This document shows positions 42,762-50,849 of a stretch of DNA of 64,000 bases, in pieces. Made by a program: the position numbers and the translations under genes. Each line of letters begins with the position of its first letter. The stretch's first letter is position 1. Origin of the DNA: VBAS01 sp964581455 (GTDB lineage: Bacteria > Bacteroidota > Bacteroidia > Chitinophagales > Chitinophagaceae); NCBI GenBank assembly GCA_964581455.1, contig CAZOOT010000003.1, positions 1 through 64,000 of the forward strand. The letters run 5' to 3'. The notes under the pieces are model-generated. The model made no database searches. It was not told where the DNA came from and worked only from the letters and a program-made list of their open reading frames with translations.

Positions 42762-43586
42762 ATGGAAAAATTTTTGAAAGACCTGTTTAGCGGTCAGTCA
42801 TATAATGAAAATAATTTTTTTCTCATCGCCGGTCCTTGTGTAGTGGAAAGTGAAGAACTTGTTTTGGAAGTTGCAGAAAAAGTTTATTCGGTTTGTAAAG
42901 ACCTGGGCATACCTTATGTTTTTAAAGCTTCCTATCGAAAAGCGAACCGCAGCAGTGGTTCATCTTTTACGGGTTTGGGAGATGATCTTGCCCTGGGTAT
43001 GATCTCTAAAGTGAAAAAGAAATATTCCTTGCCAACAGTTACAGATATTCATGCAAAAGATGAAGCGGTACTGGCTGCACAACATGTAGATATTTTACAG
43101 ATCCCCGCATTTCTTTGTCGTCAAACTGATTTGCTGGAAGCCGCTGCCAAAACAAATACAATTGTAAACGTAAAAAAAGGCCAGTTTGTAAGTGGTGAAG
43201 CCATGAAGTTTGCTGTGGAAAAGATCCGTAAAGCCGGTAACAATAAAATTATGCTTACAGAAAGAGGAACGACTTTCGGATATCAGGATCTGCTGGTAGA
43301 TATGAGAAATATCCCTATCATGAAAGGACATGGTGTACCTGTTGTAATGGATGTTACACATTCCTTACAACAACCCAATCAGGCCAGTGGGATTACAGGA
43401 GGAAATCCTGAAATGATTAGCACAATTGCAAAAGCGGCCATTGCTGCCGGTGCTGATGGATTATTTATTGAAACTCACCCCAACCCTTCAGTTGCAAAAA
43501 GTGACGGAGCAAATATGCTGAAACTGGATTTACTTCAACCTATTTTGGAACAACTGGTAAGCATCAGGAAAGCAATTACCCGGTAA
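42762..43586 (+). CDS. kdsA: 3-deoxy-8-phosphooctulonate synthase (KDO-8-P synthase)
   Basis: First step of KDO synthesis for LPS: condenses PEP with arabinose-5-phosphate. 274 residues from the ATG at 42762 (MEKFLKDLFSGQSYNENNFF); an extension to 42696 is rejected because it covers the promoter. Conserved blocks: LIAGPCVVESEELVLEVAEK, FKASYRKANRSSGSSFTGLG, PTVTDIHAKDE, LQIPAFLCRQTDLLEAAA, NVKKGQFVSGEAMK, LTERGTTFGYQDLLVDMR and FIETHPNPSVAKSDGANML. A terminator hairpin follows directly. Confidence 0.96.
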   Translation: MEKFLKDLFSGQSYNENNFFLIAGPCVVESEELVLEVAEKVYSVCKDLGIPYVFKASYRKANRSSGSSFTGLGDDLALGMISKVKKKYSLPTVTDIHAKDEAVLAAQHVDILQIPAFLCRQTDLLEAAAKTNTIVNVKKGQFVSGEAMKFAVEKIRKAGNNKIMLTERGTTFGYQDLLVDMRNIPIMKGHGVPVVMDVTHSLQQPNQASGITGGNPEMISTIAKAAIAAGADGLFIETHPNPSVAKSDGANMLKLDLLQPILEQLVSIRKAITR

Positions 43587-43591
43587 AAAAG

Positions 43592-43617
43592 AAAGCCATT
43601 CCTTTCGGAATGGCTTT
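43592..43617 (+). terminator. Intrinsic terminator of kdsA
   Basis: AAAGCCATTCC (43592-43602) and GGAATGGCTTT (43607-43617) form a perfect 11-bp stem with a TTTC loop five bases after the stop; tail GAAATTTTC. It could also serve the convergent DUF4382 gene. Confidence 0.8.
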
Positions 43618-43640
43618 GAAATTTTCATAGTATAATATTT

Positions 43641-44444
43641 TTACTGGTGAAGTACTGTAGTATCTACTACGGTGACTTTGCCTGCTATTACAGAGATATT
43701 ATTCCTGATTGAATCCATATAAGTTATATCAGATGGAGCATAATGAATATTATAACTTCCGGCTGCTAATCCTTTAATTAGATATCCTCCATTTGTTCCG
43801 GTAAACGTGCTGGCAATTGTATCCGGACCCTGCACTGCATAAATTGCTGTTTGAAAACTGTTTGGCATGACTACTCCTTTTATACTTCCACCTGCTGCCT
43901 GAAGAATCGTTCTGATCACAGGTTTCAGCATATACTTATTGTTTCCTGTCTTGTGAATTGATTTTGCAACATCAAAATCTAATAAAATAGTATAAAGCAC
44001 TCCATTTTCAACATCCTGCTGAACTTTCAATTTTAATCCACTTTGCTGTGCACTTGGGGTTTCAAGTTTTATTGGCTGAAGGGTTCCTTCAATTTTTACA
44101 TAGTTTTCAGTTCCCAATACCAATCTTAACTGATGTAATTTTCCGGAAGGAATTTCGGCATCAGCCAATAATGTATCCTGATCATTGGTAAGTTTAATCA
44201 GATCATAAACCCCGGGATGCACTCCGTTAAGACTTTGCCAGCCATTTATTGTATCTCCGGTTACATTGATCATCACATCTTTTACGTCAATGAAAACTGC
44301 CTCAAAATCACCTGGTGCATCTGTAAGATAAACCTGTAACCTTGCTTTGTTGTTTTCAGCACCAGAATATCCTTTTTGACAGGCTATAAAAATCAATGAT
44401 ACAACAGACAAAAGGAGAAAAGAATAAAGAAATAATTTTTTCAT
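43641..44444 (-). CDS. DUF4382 domain lipoprotein
   Basis: 267 residues. Lipoprotein signal (FLYSFLLLSVVSLIFIAC, Cys about residue 22). DUF4382 domain: ARLQVYLTDAPGDFEAVFID, VKDVMINVTGD, WQSLNGVHPGVYDLIKLTND and IPSGKLHQLRLVLG. The C-terminal ~80 residues (GSIKGVVMPNSFQTAIYAVQ, LIKGLAAGSYNIHYAPSD) form a carboxypeptidase-regulatory-like beta domain common in Bacteroidota surface proteins. Cell-surface or periplasmic; function unknown. Convergent with kdsA. Confidence 0.9.
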   Translation of the reverse strand: MKKLFLYSFLLLSVVSLIFIACQKGYSGAENNKARLQVYLTDAPGDFEAVFIDVKDVMINVTGDTINGWQSLNGVHPGVYDLIKLTNDQDTLLADAEIPSGKLHQLRLVLGTENYVKIEGTLQPIKLETPSAQQSGLKLKVQQDVENGVLYTILLDFDVAKSIHKTGNNKYMLKPVIRTILQAAGGSIKGVVMPNSFQTAIYAVQGPDTIASTFTGTNGGYLIKGLAAGSYNIHYAPSDITYMDSIRNNISVIAGKVTVVDTTVLHQ

Positions 44445-44570
44445 AATAAGTTTTTTTCAGGTAAGTAAAATAATACGGTTGTCAACAGGATATAGAAAAT
44501 TCGTTTTGTAAAATATTACTGATAGAATTTCAAAAATAATGCCAGTTATTTTTTATTGCAGGCAGAAATT

Positions 44571-44597
44571 AAAAAACCCGGTTACTTGAACCGGGTT
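44571..44597 (-). terminator. Intrinsic terminator of fusA
   Basis: Minus strand: AACCCGGTT (44589-44597), 5-base loop, AACCGGGTT (44575-44583), perfect 9-bp stem, then TTTT. Lies 28 bases after the fusA stop. Confidence 0.9.
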
Positions 44598-44624
44598 ATT
44601 ATTTTAAATCATTCGTAGTTTTAC

Positions 44625-46769
44625 TTAAGCACTGACTTTCCCTTTCACTTTTGCAATCACTTCTTCAGCTATTCCGCTAGGAGCTGGTGCATAATGGCTA
44701 AACTCCATTGTAGAAGATGCACGGCCAGAACTCAAAGAACGTAATTGAGTTACATAACCAAACATTTCGCTTAATGGAACTTTTGCTTTAATAACCTGAG
44801 CACCTGCACGATTATCCATTCCTTCCAGCATTCCTCTTCTTCTGTTTAAGTCGCCTGTTACATCGCCCATATATTGATCAGGAGTCACCACTTCTATTTT
44901 CATAATTGGTTCCAGTAAAACAGGTTTTGCTTTTCTGGCAGCTTCGCGGAAACCAGCTCTGGCACATAATTCAAATGACATTGAATCAGAGTCAACAGCA
45001 TGAAAACTTCCATCAAACACACGGATCTTCATATTATCAACAGGATAACTTGCCAAAACACCGGTTGACATGGCTTGTTCAAAACCTTTTTGAATAGCCG
45101 GAATAAATTCTCTTGGAATTGATCCTCCAAAAAGATCATTCACAAACTGGTAACTCTTATCAGGGTTTTCAGCTTTCCATTCTGCATCAATTGGTCCCAA
45201 TTGGAAAACGATATCTGCAAACTTACCACGGCCTCCGGTTTGTTTCTTCAAAGTTTCACGATGCTCAACTGTAGCATTGAATGCTTCTTTATATGCAACC
45301 TGGGGAGCACCCTGGTTAACTTCAACTTTAAATTCACGACGCATACGATCCACGATGATCTCCAGATGCAGTTCACCCATTCCGCTGAGAATAGTCTGAC
45401 CGGTTTCTTCATCTGTCTTTACTCTTAATGTTGGGTCTTCTTCAATCAATTTTGAAATAGCCATCCCCATTTTATCTACATCAGCCTGCGTTTTTGGTTC
45501 AACCGCAACAGAAATAACCGGTTCCGGAATAAACATATTTTCCAAAACGATCGGATGATTCTCATCACATAAGGTATCTCCGGTTTTTATTTCTTTAAAA
45601 CCAACTGCAGCACCAATATCACCTGCTTCAATGAAATCAATCGGATTTTGTTTGTTGGCAAACATTTTCATGATGCGGCTGATACGTTCTTTTTTACCAC
45701 TTCTTACATTTAACACATAAGAACCCGCATCCAAATGACCGCTATAACAACGGAAGAAAGCAAGACGCCCCACAAACGGATCTGTCATAATTTTAAATGC
45801 CAAAGCCGCAAATGGTTCTTTTGCATCTGGTCTGCGTAGCATTTCTTCTCCTGTATCCGGATCAAGTCCTTTGATAGCTTCGATATCTAATGGACTTGGT
45901 AAATAACGGCAAACTGCATCAAGTGCCGTCTGAACCCCTTTATTTTTAAATGAAGAACCGCACATCATAGGCACAATACTAAGGTCAATCGTAGCTTTGC
46001 GAACGGCTTCATGTATTTCGTCTTCCGAAATTGTATCCGGATTATCAAAAAATTTCTCCATTAATTTATCATCATACTCTGCAACAGCTTCTACCAGCTG
46101 GGCTCTCCACTCATTGGCTTCTGCAAGCATATCCTCCGGCACAGGAATTTCATCAAAGGTCATACCTTCAGTTTCCATATGCCAAACAATACCTTTCATT
46201 TTGATCAGATCCACCACACCTATGAAATCATCTTCAGCGCCAATCGGCAATTGAAGAGGAACTGCTTTTGAACCCAGCATTTCCCGAACCTGCTTAACAA
46301 CGTTTAAAAAGTCAGCACCGGCACGGTCCATTTTATTTACAAACCCTATACGGGGAACATTATAACGATTCGCCTGGCGCCATACAGTTTCAGATTGAGG
46401 TTCTACACCATCCACTGCACTGAATAAAGCGATAAGGCCATCCAAAACCCTCATTGAACGTTCAACTTCTACTGTAAAATCAACGTGGCCCGGTGTATCA
46501 ATAATATTAAAAGAATACTTTTTTGTATTGGCATCCACTACACCTTTGTTTGTTGGAAAATTCCACAAACAACTTACTGCTGCAGAAGTGATGGTAATAC
46601 CTCTTTCTTTTTCCTGTTCCATCCAGTCAGTGGTAGCTGCTCCGTCATGAACTTCACCAATCTTATGAATCATGCCGGTATAACGTAGAATTCGTTCAGT
46701 TGTAGTGGTTTTTCCAGCATCAATATGAGCTGCGATACCAAAGTTTCTTTGAAATTTTAAGTCTGCCAT
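44625..46769 (-). CDS. fusA: Elongation factor G
   Basis: Translocation GTPase of protein synthesis; also acts in ribosome recycling. 714 residues, normal. G domain: IAAHIDAGKTTTTERIL (P-loop), MEQEKERGITITSAA (G2), IIDTPGHVDFTVEVERSMRV (G3) and FVNKMDRAGADF (G4). Domain IV shows GGRGKFADIVFQLGP. The C-terminal domain V ends in EEVIAKVKGKVSA. Its own promoter (46801-46830) and terminator set it apart from rpsL-rpsG upstream. No rpsJ follows. Confidence 0.97.
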   Translation of the reverse strand: MADLKFQRNFGIAAHIDAGKTTTTERILRYTGMIHKIGEVHDGAATTDWMEQEKERGITITSAAVSCLWNFPTNKGVVDANTKKYSFNIIDTPGHVDFTVEVERSMRVLDGLIALFSAVDGVEPQSETVWRQANRYNVPRIGFVNKMDRAGADFLNVVKQVREMLGSKAVPLQLPIGAEDDFIGVVDLIKMKGIVWHMETEGMTFDEIPVPEDMLAEANEWRAQLVEAVAEYDDKLMEKFFDNPDTISEDEIHEAVRKATIDLSIVPMMCGSSFKNKGVQTALDAVCRYLPSPLDIEAIKGLDPDTGEEMLRRPDAKEPFAALAFKIMTDPFVGRLAFFRCYSGHLDAGSYVLNVRSGKKERISRIMKMFANKQNPIDFIEAGDIGAAVGFKEIKTGDTLCDENHPIVLENMFIPEPVISVAVEPKTQADVDKMGMAISKLIEEDPTLRVKTDEETGQTILSGMGELHLEIIVDRMRREFKVEVNQGAPQVAYKEAFNATVEHRETLKKQTGGRGKFADIVFQLGPIDAEWKAENPDKSYQFVNDLFGGSIPREFIPAIQKGFEQAMSTGVLASYPVDNMKIRVFDGSFHAVDSDSMSFELCARAGFREAARKAKPVLLEPIMKIEVVTPDQYMGDVTGDLNRRRGMLEGMDNRAGAQVIKAKVPLSEMFGYVTQLRSLSSGRASSTMEFSHYAPAPSGIAEEVIAKVKGKVSA

Positions 46770-46800
46770 GTTGTTTATTTCCCTTTATAATTTGGAGGCG

Positions 46801-46830
46801 CAAAGGTAGGGAGAAAATGCCATGATTCAA
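46801..46830 (-). promoter_or_regulatory. Promoter of fusA
   Basis: Minus strand: TTG (46828-46830), 19-base spacer, TACCTTTG (46801-46808), perfect -7 box, 31 bases upstream of the fusA ATG. Predicts independent transcription of fusA. Confidence 0.65.
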
Positions 46831-46930
46831 GAAACTCAAAGAGATAAGTTTTCCAGATTCTATCACTTGAAATCAGTTAGTTATTCTAATTATAGAAATG
46901 GGAAAACTGAATGATTCTGCCAATAAAAAA

Positions 46931-46969
46931 GGTAAAAAAAAGCCATCTGGCAAAATTCCAAATGGCTTT
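46931..46969 (-). terminator. Intrinsic terminator after rpsG
   Basis: Minus strand: AAAGCCATTTGG (46958-46969), 7-base loop, CCAGATGGCTTT (46939-46950), 12-bp stem with one G-T pair, then TTTTTACC. Separates rpsL-rpsG from fusA. Confidence 0.85.
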
Positions 46970-46991
46970 GAATTATTTTAATTCTTAATTT

Positions 46992-47459
46992 TTAAATTCT
47001 GAAGTGAGCAAAAGCTTTATTCGCTTCAGCCATACGATGAATATCTTCCTTCTTTTTAAATGCAGATCCTTCACCTTTAGATGCTGCCACTATTTCGTTT
47101 GCTAATTTATCAGCCATGCTACGACCGTTTCTTTCACGACTGTAACGAATAAGCCATTTAATGCTCAGGGAAATTTTTCTATCAGGACGAACTTCTGCCG
47201 GTATTTGGAAAGTTGCTCCTCCAATACGACGGCTACGAACTTCTACTGATGGTGTAAGGTTAGCTAATGCTCTTTTCCAAACTTCATATCCTTCCTCACC
47301 TGTTTGCTTATTCACCTTGTCAAGGGCATTATAAAAAATATTGAAAGAACCACTTTTCTTTCCGGCCCACATCAGGTTATTGACAAAACGGGTTACCAGT
47401 TTATCATTAAATTTTGGGTCAGGTGCTAATGGGAGTTTTTTGGCTTGTGCTTTACGCAT
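46992..47459 (-). CDS. rpsG: 30S ribosomal protein S7
   Basis: 155 residues; binds the 3' major domain of 16S rRNA and nucleates 30S head assembly. Family blocks: RKAQAKKLPLAPDPKFND, VTRFVNNLMWAGKKSGSFNI, FYNALDKVNKQTGEEGYEVW, PSVEVRSRRIGGATFQIPAE and RNGRSMADKLANEIVAASKG, ending EANKAFAHFRI. Lies 31 bp after rpsL on the same strand; a terminator follows it, so it is not in the same primary transcript as most fusA message. Confidence 0.98.
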   Translation of the reverse strand: MRKAQAKKLPLAPDPKFNDKLVTRFVNNLMWAGKKSGSFNIFYNALDKVNKQTGEEGYEVWKRALANLTPSVEVRSRRIGGATFQIPAEVRPDRKISLSIKWLIRYSRERNGRSMADKLANEIVAASKGEGSAFKKKEDIHRMAEANKAFAHFRI

Positions 47460-47490
47460 GTCTGAATTAAATTATACTTTAAAACTTAAA

Positions 47491-47871
47491 TTATTTTTTT
47501 ACTTTTTCTCTTTTCGTTCCGTATTTAGAACGGCTTTGTTTTCTGTCTTTCACACCCGCAGTATCCAAAGAACCACGTACAATATGATAACGAACACCAG
47601 GTAAATCTTTTACACGACCACCACGAATCAATACGATTGAGTGCTCCTGCAGATTGTGACCTTCACCCGGAATATAGGCTATCACCTCTAATTTATTTGT
47701 CAAACGAACTTTGGCAACTTTACGTAGCGCTGAGTTTGGTTTTTTAGGAGTAGTTGTATACACCCTGGTACATACGCCACGTCGTTGTGGGCAGCTGTCT
47801 AAAGCCCTTGATTTACTTTTGGCTTTAATAATTTGTCTTCCTTTTCTTACAAGTTGTTGAATAGTAGGCAT
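47491..47871 (-). CDS. rpsL: 30S ribosomal protein S12
   Basis: 126 residues from the ATG at 47871 (MPTIQQLVRKGR); longer frames include the promoter and are rejected. S12 lines the decoding centre. Blocks: TTPKKPNSALRKVAKVRLTN with the streptomycin-region Lys, IPGEGHNLQEHSIVLIRGGR, VKDLPGVRYHIVRGSLD and the basic end SRSKYGTKREKVKK. The sequence has the sensitive-type Lys in both PKKPNS and VKDLPG positions. First gene of a two-gene unit with rpsG, preceded by a leader hairpin. Confidence 0.98.
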   Translation of the reverse strand: MPTIQQLVRKGRQIIKAKSKSRALDSCPQRRGVCTRVYTTTPKKPNSALRKVAKVRLTNKLEVIAYIPGEGHNLQEHSIVLIRGGRVKDLPGVRYHIVRGSLDTAGVKDRKQSRSKYGTKREKVKK

Positions 47872-47892
47872 TCTGAACCTTTTGTTTTTAAT

Positions 47893-47910
47893 CCGAAGTG
47901 ATTCCTTCGG
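47893..47910 (-). promoter_or_regulatory. Leader hairpin of rpsL
   Basis: CCGAAG-GAATCA-CTTCGG on the minus strand, a perfect 6-bp stem in the 5' untranslated leader, 20-odd bases before the rpsL start. It may be a translational control site or a 5'-end stabiliser. Confidence 0.5.
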
Positions 47911-47919
47911 AAAGGGGGG

Positions 47920-47951
47920 CAAAGGTAATGGGCAATAGGTTAACAACCAAA
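47920..47951 (-). promoter_or_regulatory. Promoter of rpsL-rpsG
   Basis: Minus strand: TTTG (47948-47951), 20-base spacer, TACCTTTG (47920-47927), a perfect pair, about 50 bases upstream of the rpsL ATG. Confidence 0.75.
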
Positions 47952-48044
47952 AAATCAATCCCGTTATTTATTAAGACTAATCCCCACAAAAAATCCAAAT
48001 TCAGAAATTGAAATTTGAATTTTTAAATAAGTAATGGAAAATAT

Positions 48045-49109
48045 CTAAACCTTCCACATCCAATTATATTTATCTTCTTTTTTCCCTTCACGAATGTCTG
48101 CAAGCCAAGACTTTATAGTTGGTGCAATCTTCCATTTTTCGATATCAAATTTCATGATGATGTCTTTGTATTTCAACTCTTTTATTAGTGAGATAGTGGC
48201 AGCCGTACCTGTACCAAATGCTTCTACATGCTTTCCCGATTTATAAGCTTTAATGATTTCATCAATACTAATTGCTTTTTCTTCAACTTTAAATCCCAAT
48301 TCATTTAAGAGTGTAATTGTGCTTTTCCTTGTCACACCGTCCAGAATTGTACCCGAGCTAAGATCAGGTGTAATTGCTTTATCGCCCAATATAAAAAACA
48401 CATTCATCGTACCACATTCCTGTACATATTTATGTTCGCTTGCATCAGTCCATAAAACTTGGTCGTAACCATTCTTTTTTGCTTCCGCTGTTGCATGCAT
48501 GGCAGCGCCATAATTTCCTGCTGCTTTTGCAAATCCGGCACCGCCTTCAACTGCCCTTACAAACTTTTCCTCAACATTAATCCTCATTGGGGCTCCATAA
48601 TAGGGACCAGTTGGACTCAGTATGATAAGAAATTTATAATTATCTGAAGGTCTGACTCCAATTAACTCATCAGACGAAAACATAAATGGTCTGATGTATA
48701 AAGAATGATCTGTTTTTTGAGGTATCCAGTTTTTGTCAAGATCAACTAACTTCCTTAATCCTTCCATAAAAAGATCTTCAGGAACTTCGGGCATTTGCAT
48801 CCTGGCAGCTGAAACATTAAACCGTTTAAAATTATCAATTGGCCTGAATAAAAATGCCTCTCCATTTTGATTTTTATATGCTTTCATACCCTCAAAAATT
48901 GCCTGTCCATAATGCAGCGCTGCTAAAGATGGACTTAATAATAAAGGTTGATAGGGCTTTATTTCAGCATTCTTCCATTCACCACCCTCATAGTCTGCTT
49001 CCAGCATATGATCAGAAAAATATTTACCAAAAGAAAGGTTTTCAAGATCCAAATTTGTCAATTTGCTTCTTTCAGCTTTTGTAATTGTTATTCCTCCTGT
49101 TGCAATCAT
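48045..49109 (-). CDS. ilvE: Branched-chain amino acid aminotransferase
   Basis: Class IV PLP aminotransferase making Val, Leu and Ile from their 2-keto acids. 354 residues, the long BCAT-II form. Blocks: LEADYEGGEWKNAEIKPYQP, LHYGQAIFEGMKAYKNQNGE, RFNVSAARMQMPEVPEDLF, and the PLP Lys region EGGAGFAKAAGNYGAAMHAT, then VLWTDASEHKYVQECGTMN and EAFGTGTAATISLI. Divergent from the unknown 167-residue gene, 71 bp apart. Confidence 0.96.
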   Translation of the reverse strand: MIATGGITITKAERSKLTNLDLENLSFGKYFSDHMLEADYEGGEWKNAEIKPYQPLLLSPSLAALHYGQAIFEGMKAYKNQNGEAFLFRPIDNFKRFNVSAARMQMPEVPEDLFMEGLRKLVDLDKNWIPQKTDHSLYIRPFMFSSDELIGVRPSDNYKFLIILSPTGPYYGAPMRINVEEKFVRAVEGGAGFAKAAGNYGAAMHATAEAKKNGYDQVLWTDASEHKYVQECGTMNVFFILGDKAITPDLSSGTILDGVTRKSTITLLNELGFKVEEKAISIDEIIKAYKSGKHVEAFGTGTAATISLIKELKYKDIIMKFDIEKWKIAPTIKSWLADIREGKKEDKYNWMWKV

Positions 49110-49180
49110 AAATGTTTACTTTTGAACGAACAAAGAAACAAAAAAAAGCTAACACCTATTTGTAATATTATTGTCATCTC

Positions 49181-49684
49181 ATGAGCTTGAATACCATATC
49201 GTTTCCAAAAAAAATTATTGCAGAATTATATAAAAACAATTTGGTTGAGTTAACTAATACATCGCCAGTTTTTGAAAAGAAAAAAGAACCTGAAAACTGG
49301 AAATACCTTGGAGAGAATAAAAAGAAAGTTTTAATAGTTGTAAAATACCCTGAAGCAGTTCATTTGCCAGATGATACAATGGGTTTTCTGATAAATCTTC
49401 TTAGTGCCTGTAAATTAAATCTTGGAGACACGGCCATTTTGAATCTTCTAAATCAAAGTGACAAAGGATTTAAGGATATCTTAGCTTATTTCGAATCCAA
49501 AACTGTATTTCTTTTTGGTGTAGGACCAGCTGAATTTGGGATGCCATTATTATTCCCTCATTTTCAAATTCAGCAATTTAACAATACTGTTTTTTTATCG
49601 TCGCCTTCATTACATGATATCGAATCTGACAAAGTTTTAAAAAGCAAACTCTGGATTTGCATTAAAAAAATATTTGCTTTATGA
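49181..49684 (+). CDS. Hypothetical protein, first gene of an overlapping train
   Basis: 167 residues, no signal or membrane segment. N-terminal LNTISFPKKIIAELYKNNLV, then NKKKVLIVVKYPEAVHLPDD and DTAILNLLNQSDKGFKDILA, then TVFLFGVGPAEFGMPLLFPH near the end. The pattern of alternating hydrophobic strands and a Pro-Gly turn suggests an alpha/beta fold. I do not recognise the family. Its stop overlaps the rdgB start (ATGA, 49681-49684), so translation of the two is probably coupled. Confidence 0.78.
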   Translation: MSLNTISFPKKIIAELYKNNLVELTNTSPVFEKKKEPENWKYLGENKKKVLIVVKYPEAVHLPDDTMGFLINLLSACKLNLGDTAILNLLNQSDKGFKDILAYFESKTVFLFGVGPAEFGMPLLFPHFQIQQFNNTVFLSSPSLHDIESDKVLKSKLWICIKKIFAL

Positions 49685-50274
49685 AACTGATTTTTGCTTC
49701 TAACAATAAGCATAAAATAGAAGAACTAAAATCCTATATTGGCAATCAGTTTGAATTGTTGTCTCTTGAAGATGCAAACATTGAAATTGATATACCTGAA
49801 CCATATGACACGTTGGAAGAAAATGCAATAACAAAGTCCAGAACTATTTTTGATCTTACGGGGATGAATTGTTTTAGTGAAGATACTGGCCTGGAAATTG
49901 AAATATTAAATGGTGAACCGGGTGTAAAAAGTGCCAGGTATGCCGGAGATGAAAGATCTTTTAAAAGCAATATTGATAAAGTACTGAAAAAAATGGGGCA
50001 AAGTAAAAATAGAAAAGCAAGATTCAGGGCCGTTATTTCCTTAATTATTGATGGAATTGAAACTCAATTTGAAGGAGTTTGTAATGGTACAATAATTAGT
50101 GAAGAAAAAGGGGAAAAAGGTTTTGGTTACGACCCCATTTTTGTTCCGGACGGCGCTTCAAAGACTTTTGCCCAAATGACATTAATTGAAAAAAATCATT
50201 ATAATCACCGGGCAAAAGCAGCTGGCAAATTGCTGGAATATCTGCATTCCTTAATAACTAAACCATTGATTTGA
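49681..50274 (+). CDS. rdgB: XTP/dITP diphosphatase (non-canonical purine NTP pyrophosphatase)
   Basis: Ham1/RdgB family: removes ITP, dITP and XTP from the nucleotide pool. 197 residues. The N-terminal LIFASNNKHKIEELKSYI (SNNxxK), the acidic SEDTGLEIEILNGEPGVKSARYAG block (shown here as two parts, FSEDTGLEIEILNGEPG and KSARYAG) and GFGYDPIFVPDGASKTFAQM are diagnostic. Overlaps the upstream unknown gene and the downstream sigma factor gene by four bases each (ATGA and TTGA). Confidence 0.95.
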   Translation: MKLIFASNNKHKIEELKSYIGNQFELLSLEDANIEIDIPEPYDTLEENAITKSRTIFDLTGMNCFSEDTGLEIEILNGEPGVKSARYAGDERSFKSNIDKVLKKMGQSKNRKARFRAVISLIIDGIETQFEGVCNGTIISEEKGEKGFGYDPIFVPDGASKTFAQMTLIEKNHYNHRAKAAGKLLEYLHSLITKPLI

Positions 50275-50849
50275 GATCATTAAGCAACCATACAATCGCA
50301 GAAACCGACTTAATACAGGGATGCATCGCTGGCGAAAAGAGAATGCAGGAAGAATTATATAACAGGTTTAGTCCAAAGATGTTTGCAGTTTGTATCCGTT
50401 ATGCCGGAAATGCAGATGATGCCCAGGACATTTTACAGGATGGTTTTGTTAAGATCTTTAAAAACTTATCCCGTTTCAGAAGTGAGGGTTCCTTTGAAGG
50501 TTGGATCAGGAGAATTTTTGTGAACACTGCTATCGAGCATCTTCGCCGTAAAAAATTTTTGAAACCAATTGCTGAAAAAGAAGAGAACACGATACCCTAC
50601 AAAGAAGTGTCAGTTTTAGATTCACTGGGAGAAAAAGATATTATGAACCTGATCAGCCAACTTTCACCGGGATACAGAACTGTTTTTAATATGTATGTGG
50701 TAGAAGGATATACTCACAAAGAGGTTGGTGATATTTTAGGAATCAGTGAAGGTACCAGTAAATCTCAGCTGGCAAGAGCAAGAATGATCTTACAAAGCAT
50801 GGTTGTGAAATTTTTAGATGAAGTCGACAGAAAGCAAAATAAATCATGA
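50271..50849 (+). CDS. Sigma-70 family RNA polymerase sigma factor (ECF type)
   Basis: 192 residues with a probable TTG start at 50271, which overlaps the rdgB stop; later ATGs would cut into region 2. Region 2: LIQGCIAGEKRMQEELYNRF, DDAQDILQDGFVKIFKNLSR, FEGWIRRIFVNTAIEHLRRK. Region 4: LSPGYRTVFNMYVVEGYTHK and VGDILGISEGTSKSQLARAR. No regions 1 or 3. Its stop overlaps the start of a membrane protein gene, the usual place for an anti-sigma factor. Confidence 0.92.
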   Translation: MRSLSNHTIAETDLIQGCIAGEKRMQEELYNRFSPKMFAVCIRYAGNADDAQDILQDGFVKIFKNLSRFRSEGSFEGWIRRIFVNTAIEHLRRKKFLKPIAEKEENTIPYKEVSVLDSLGEKDIMNLISQLSPGYRTVFNMYVVEGYTHKEVGDILGISEGTSKSQLARARMILQSMVVKFLDEVDRKQNKS

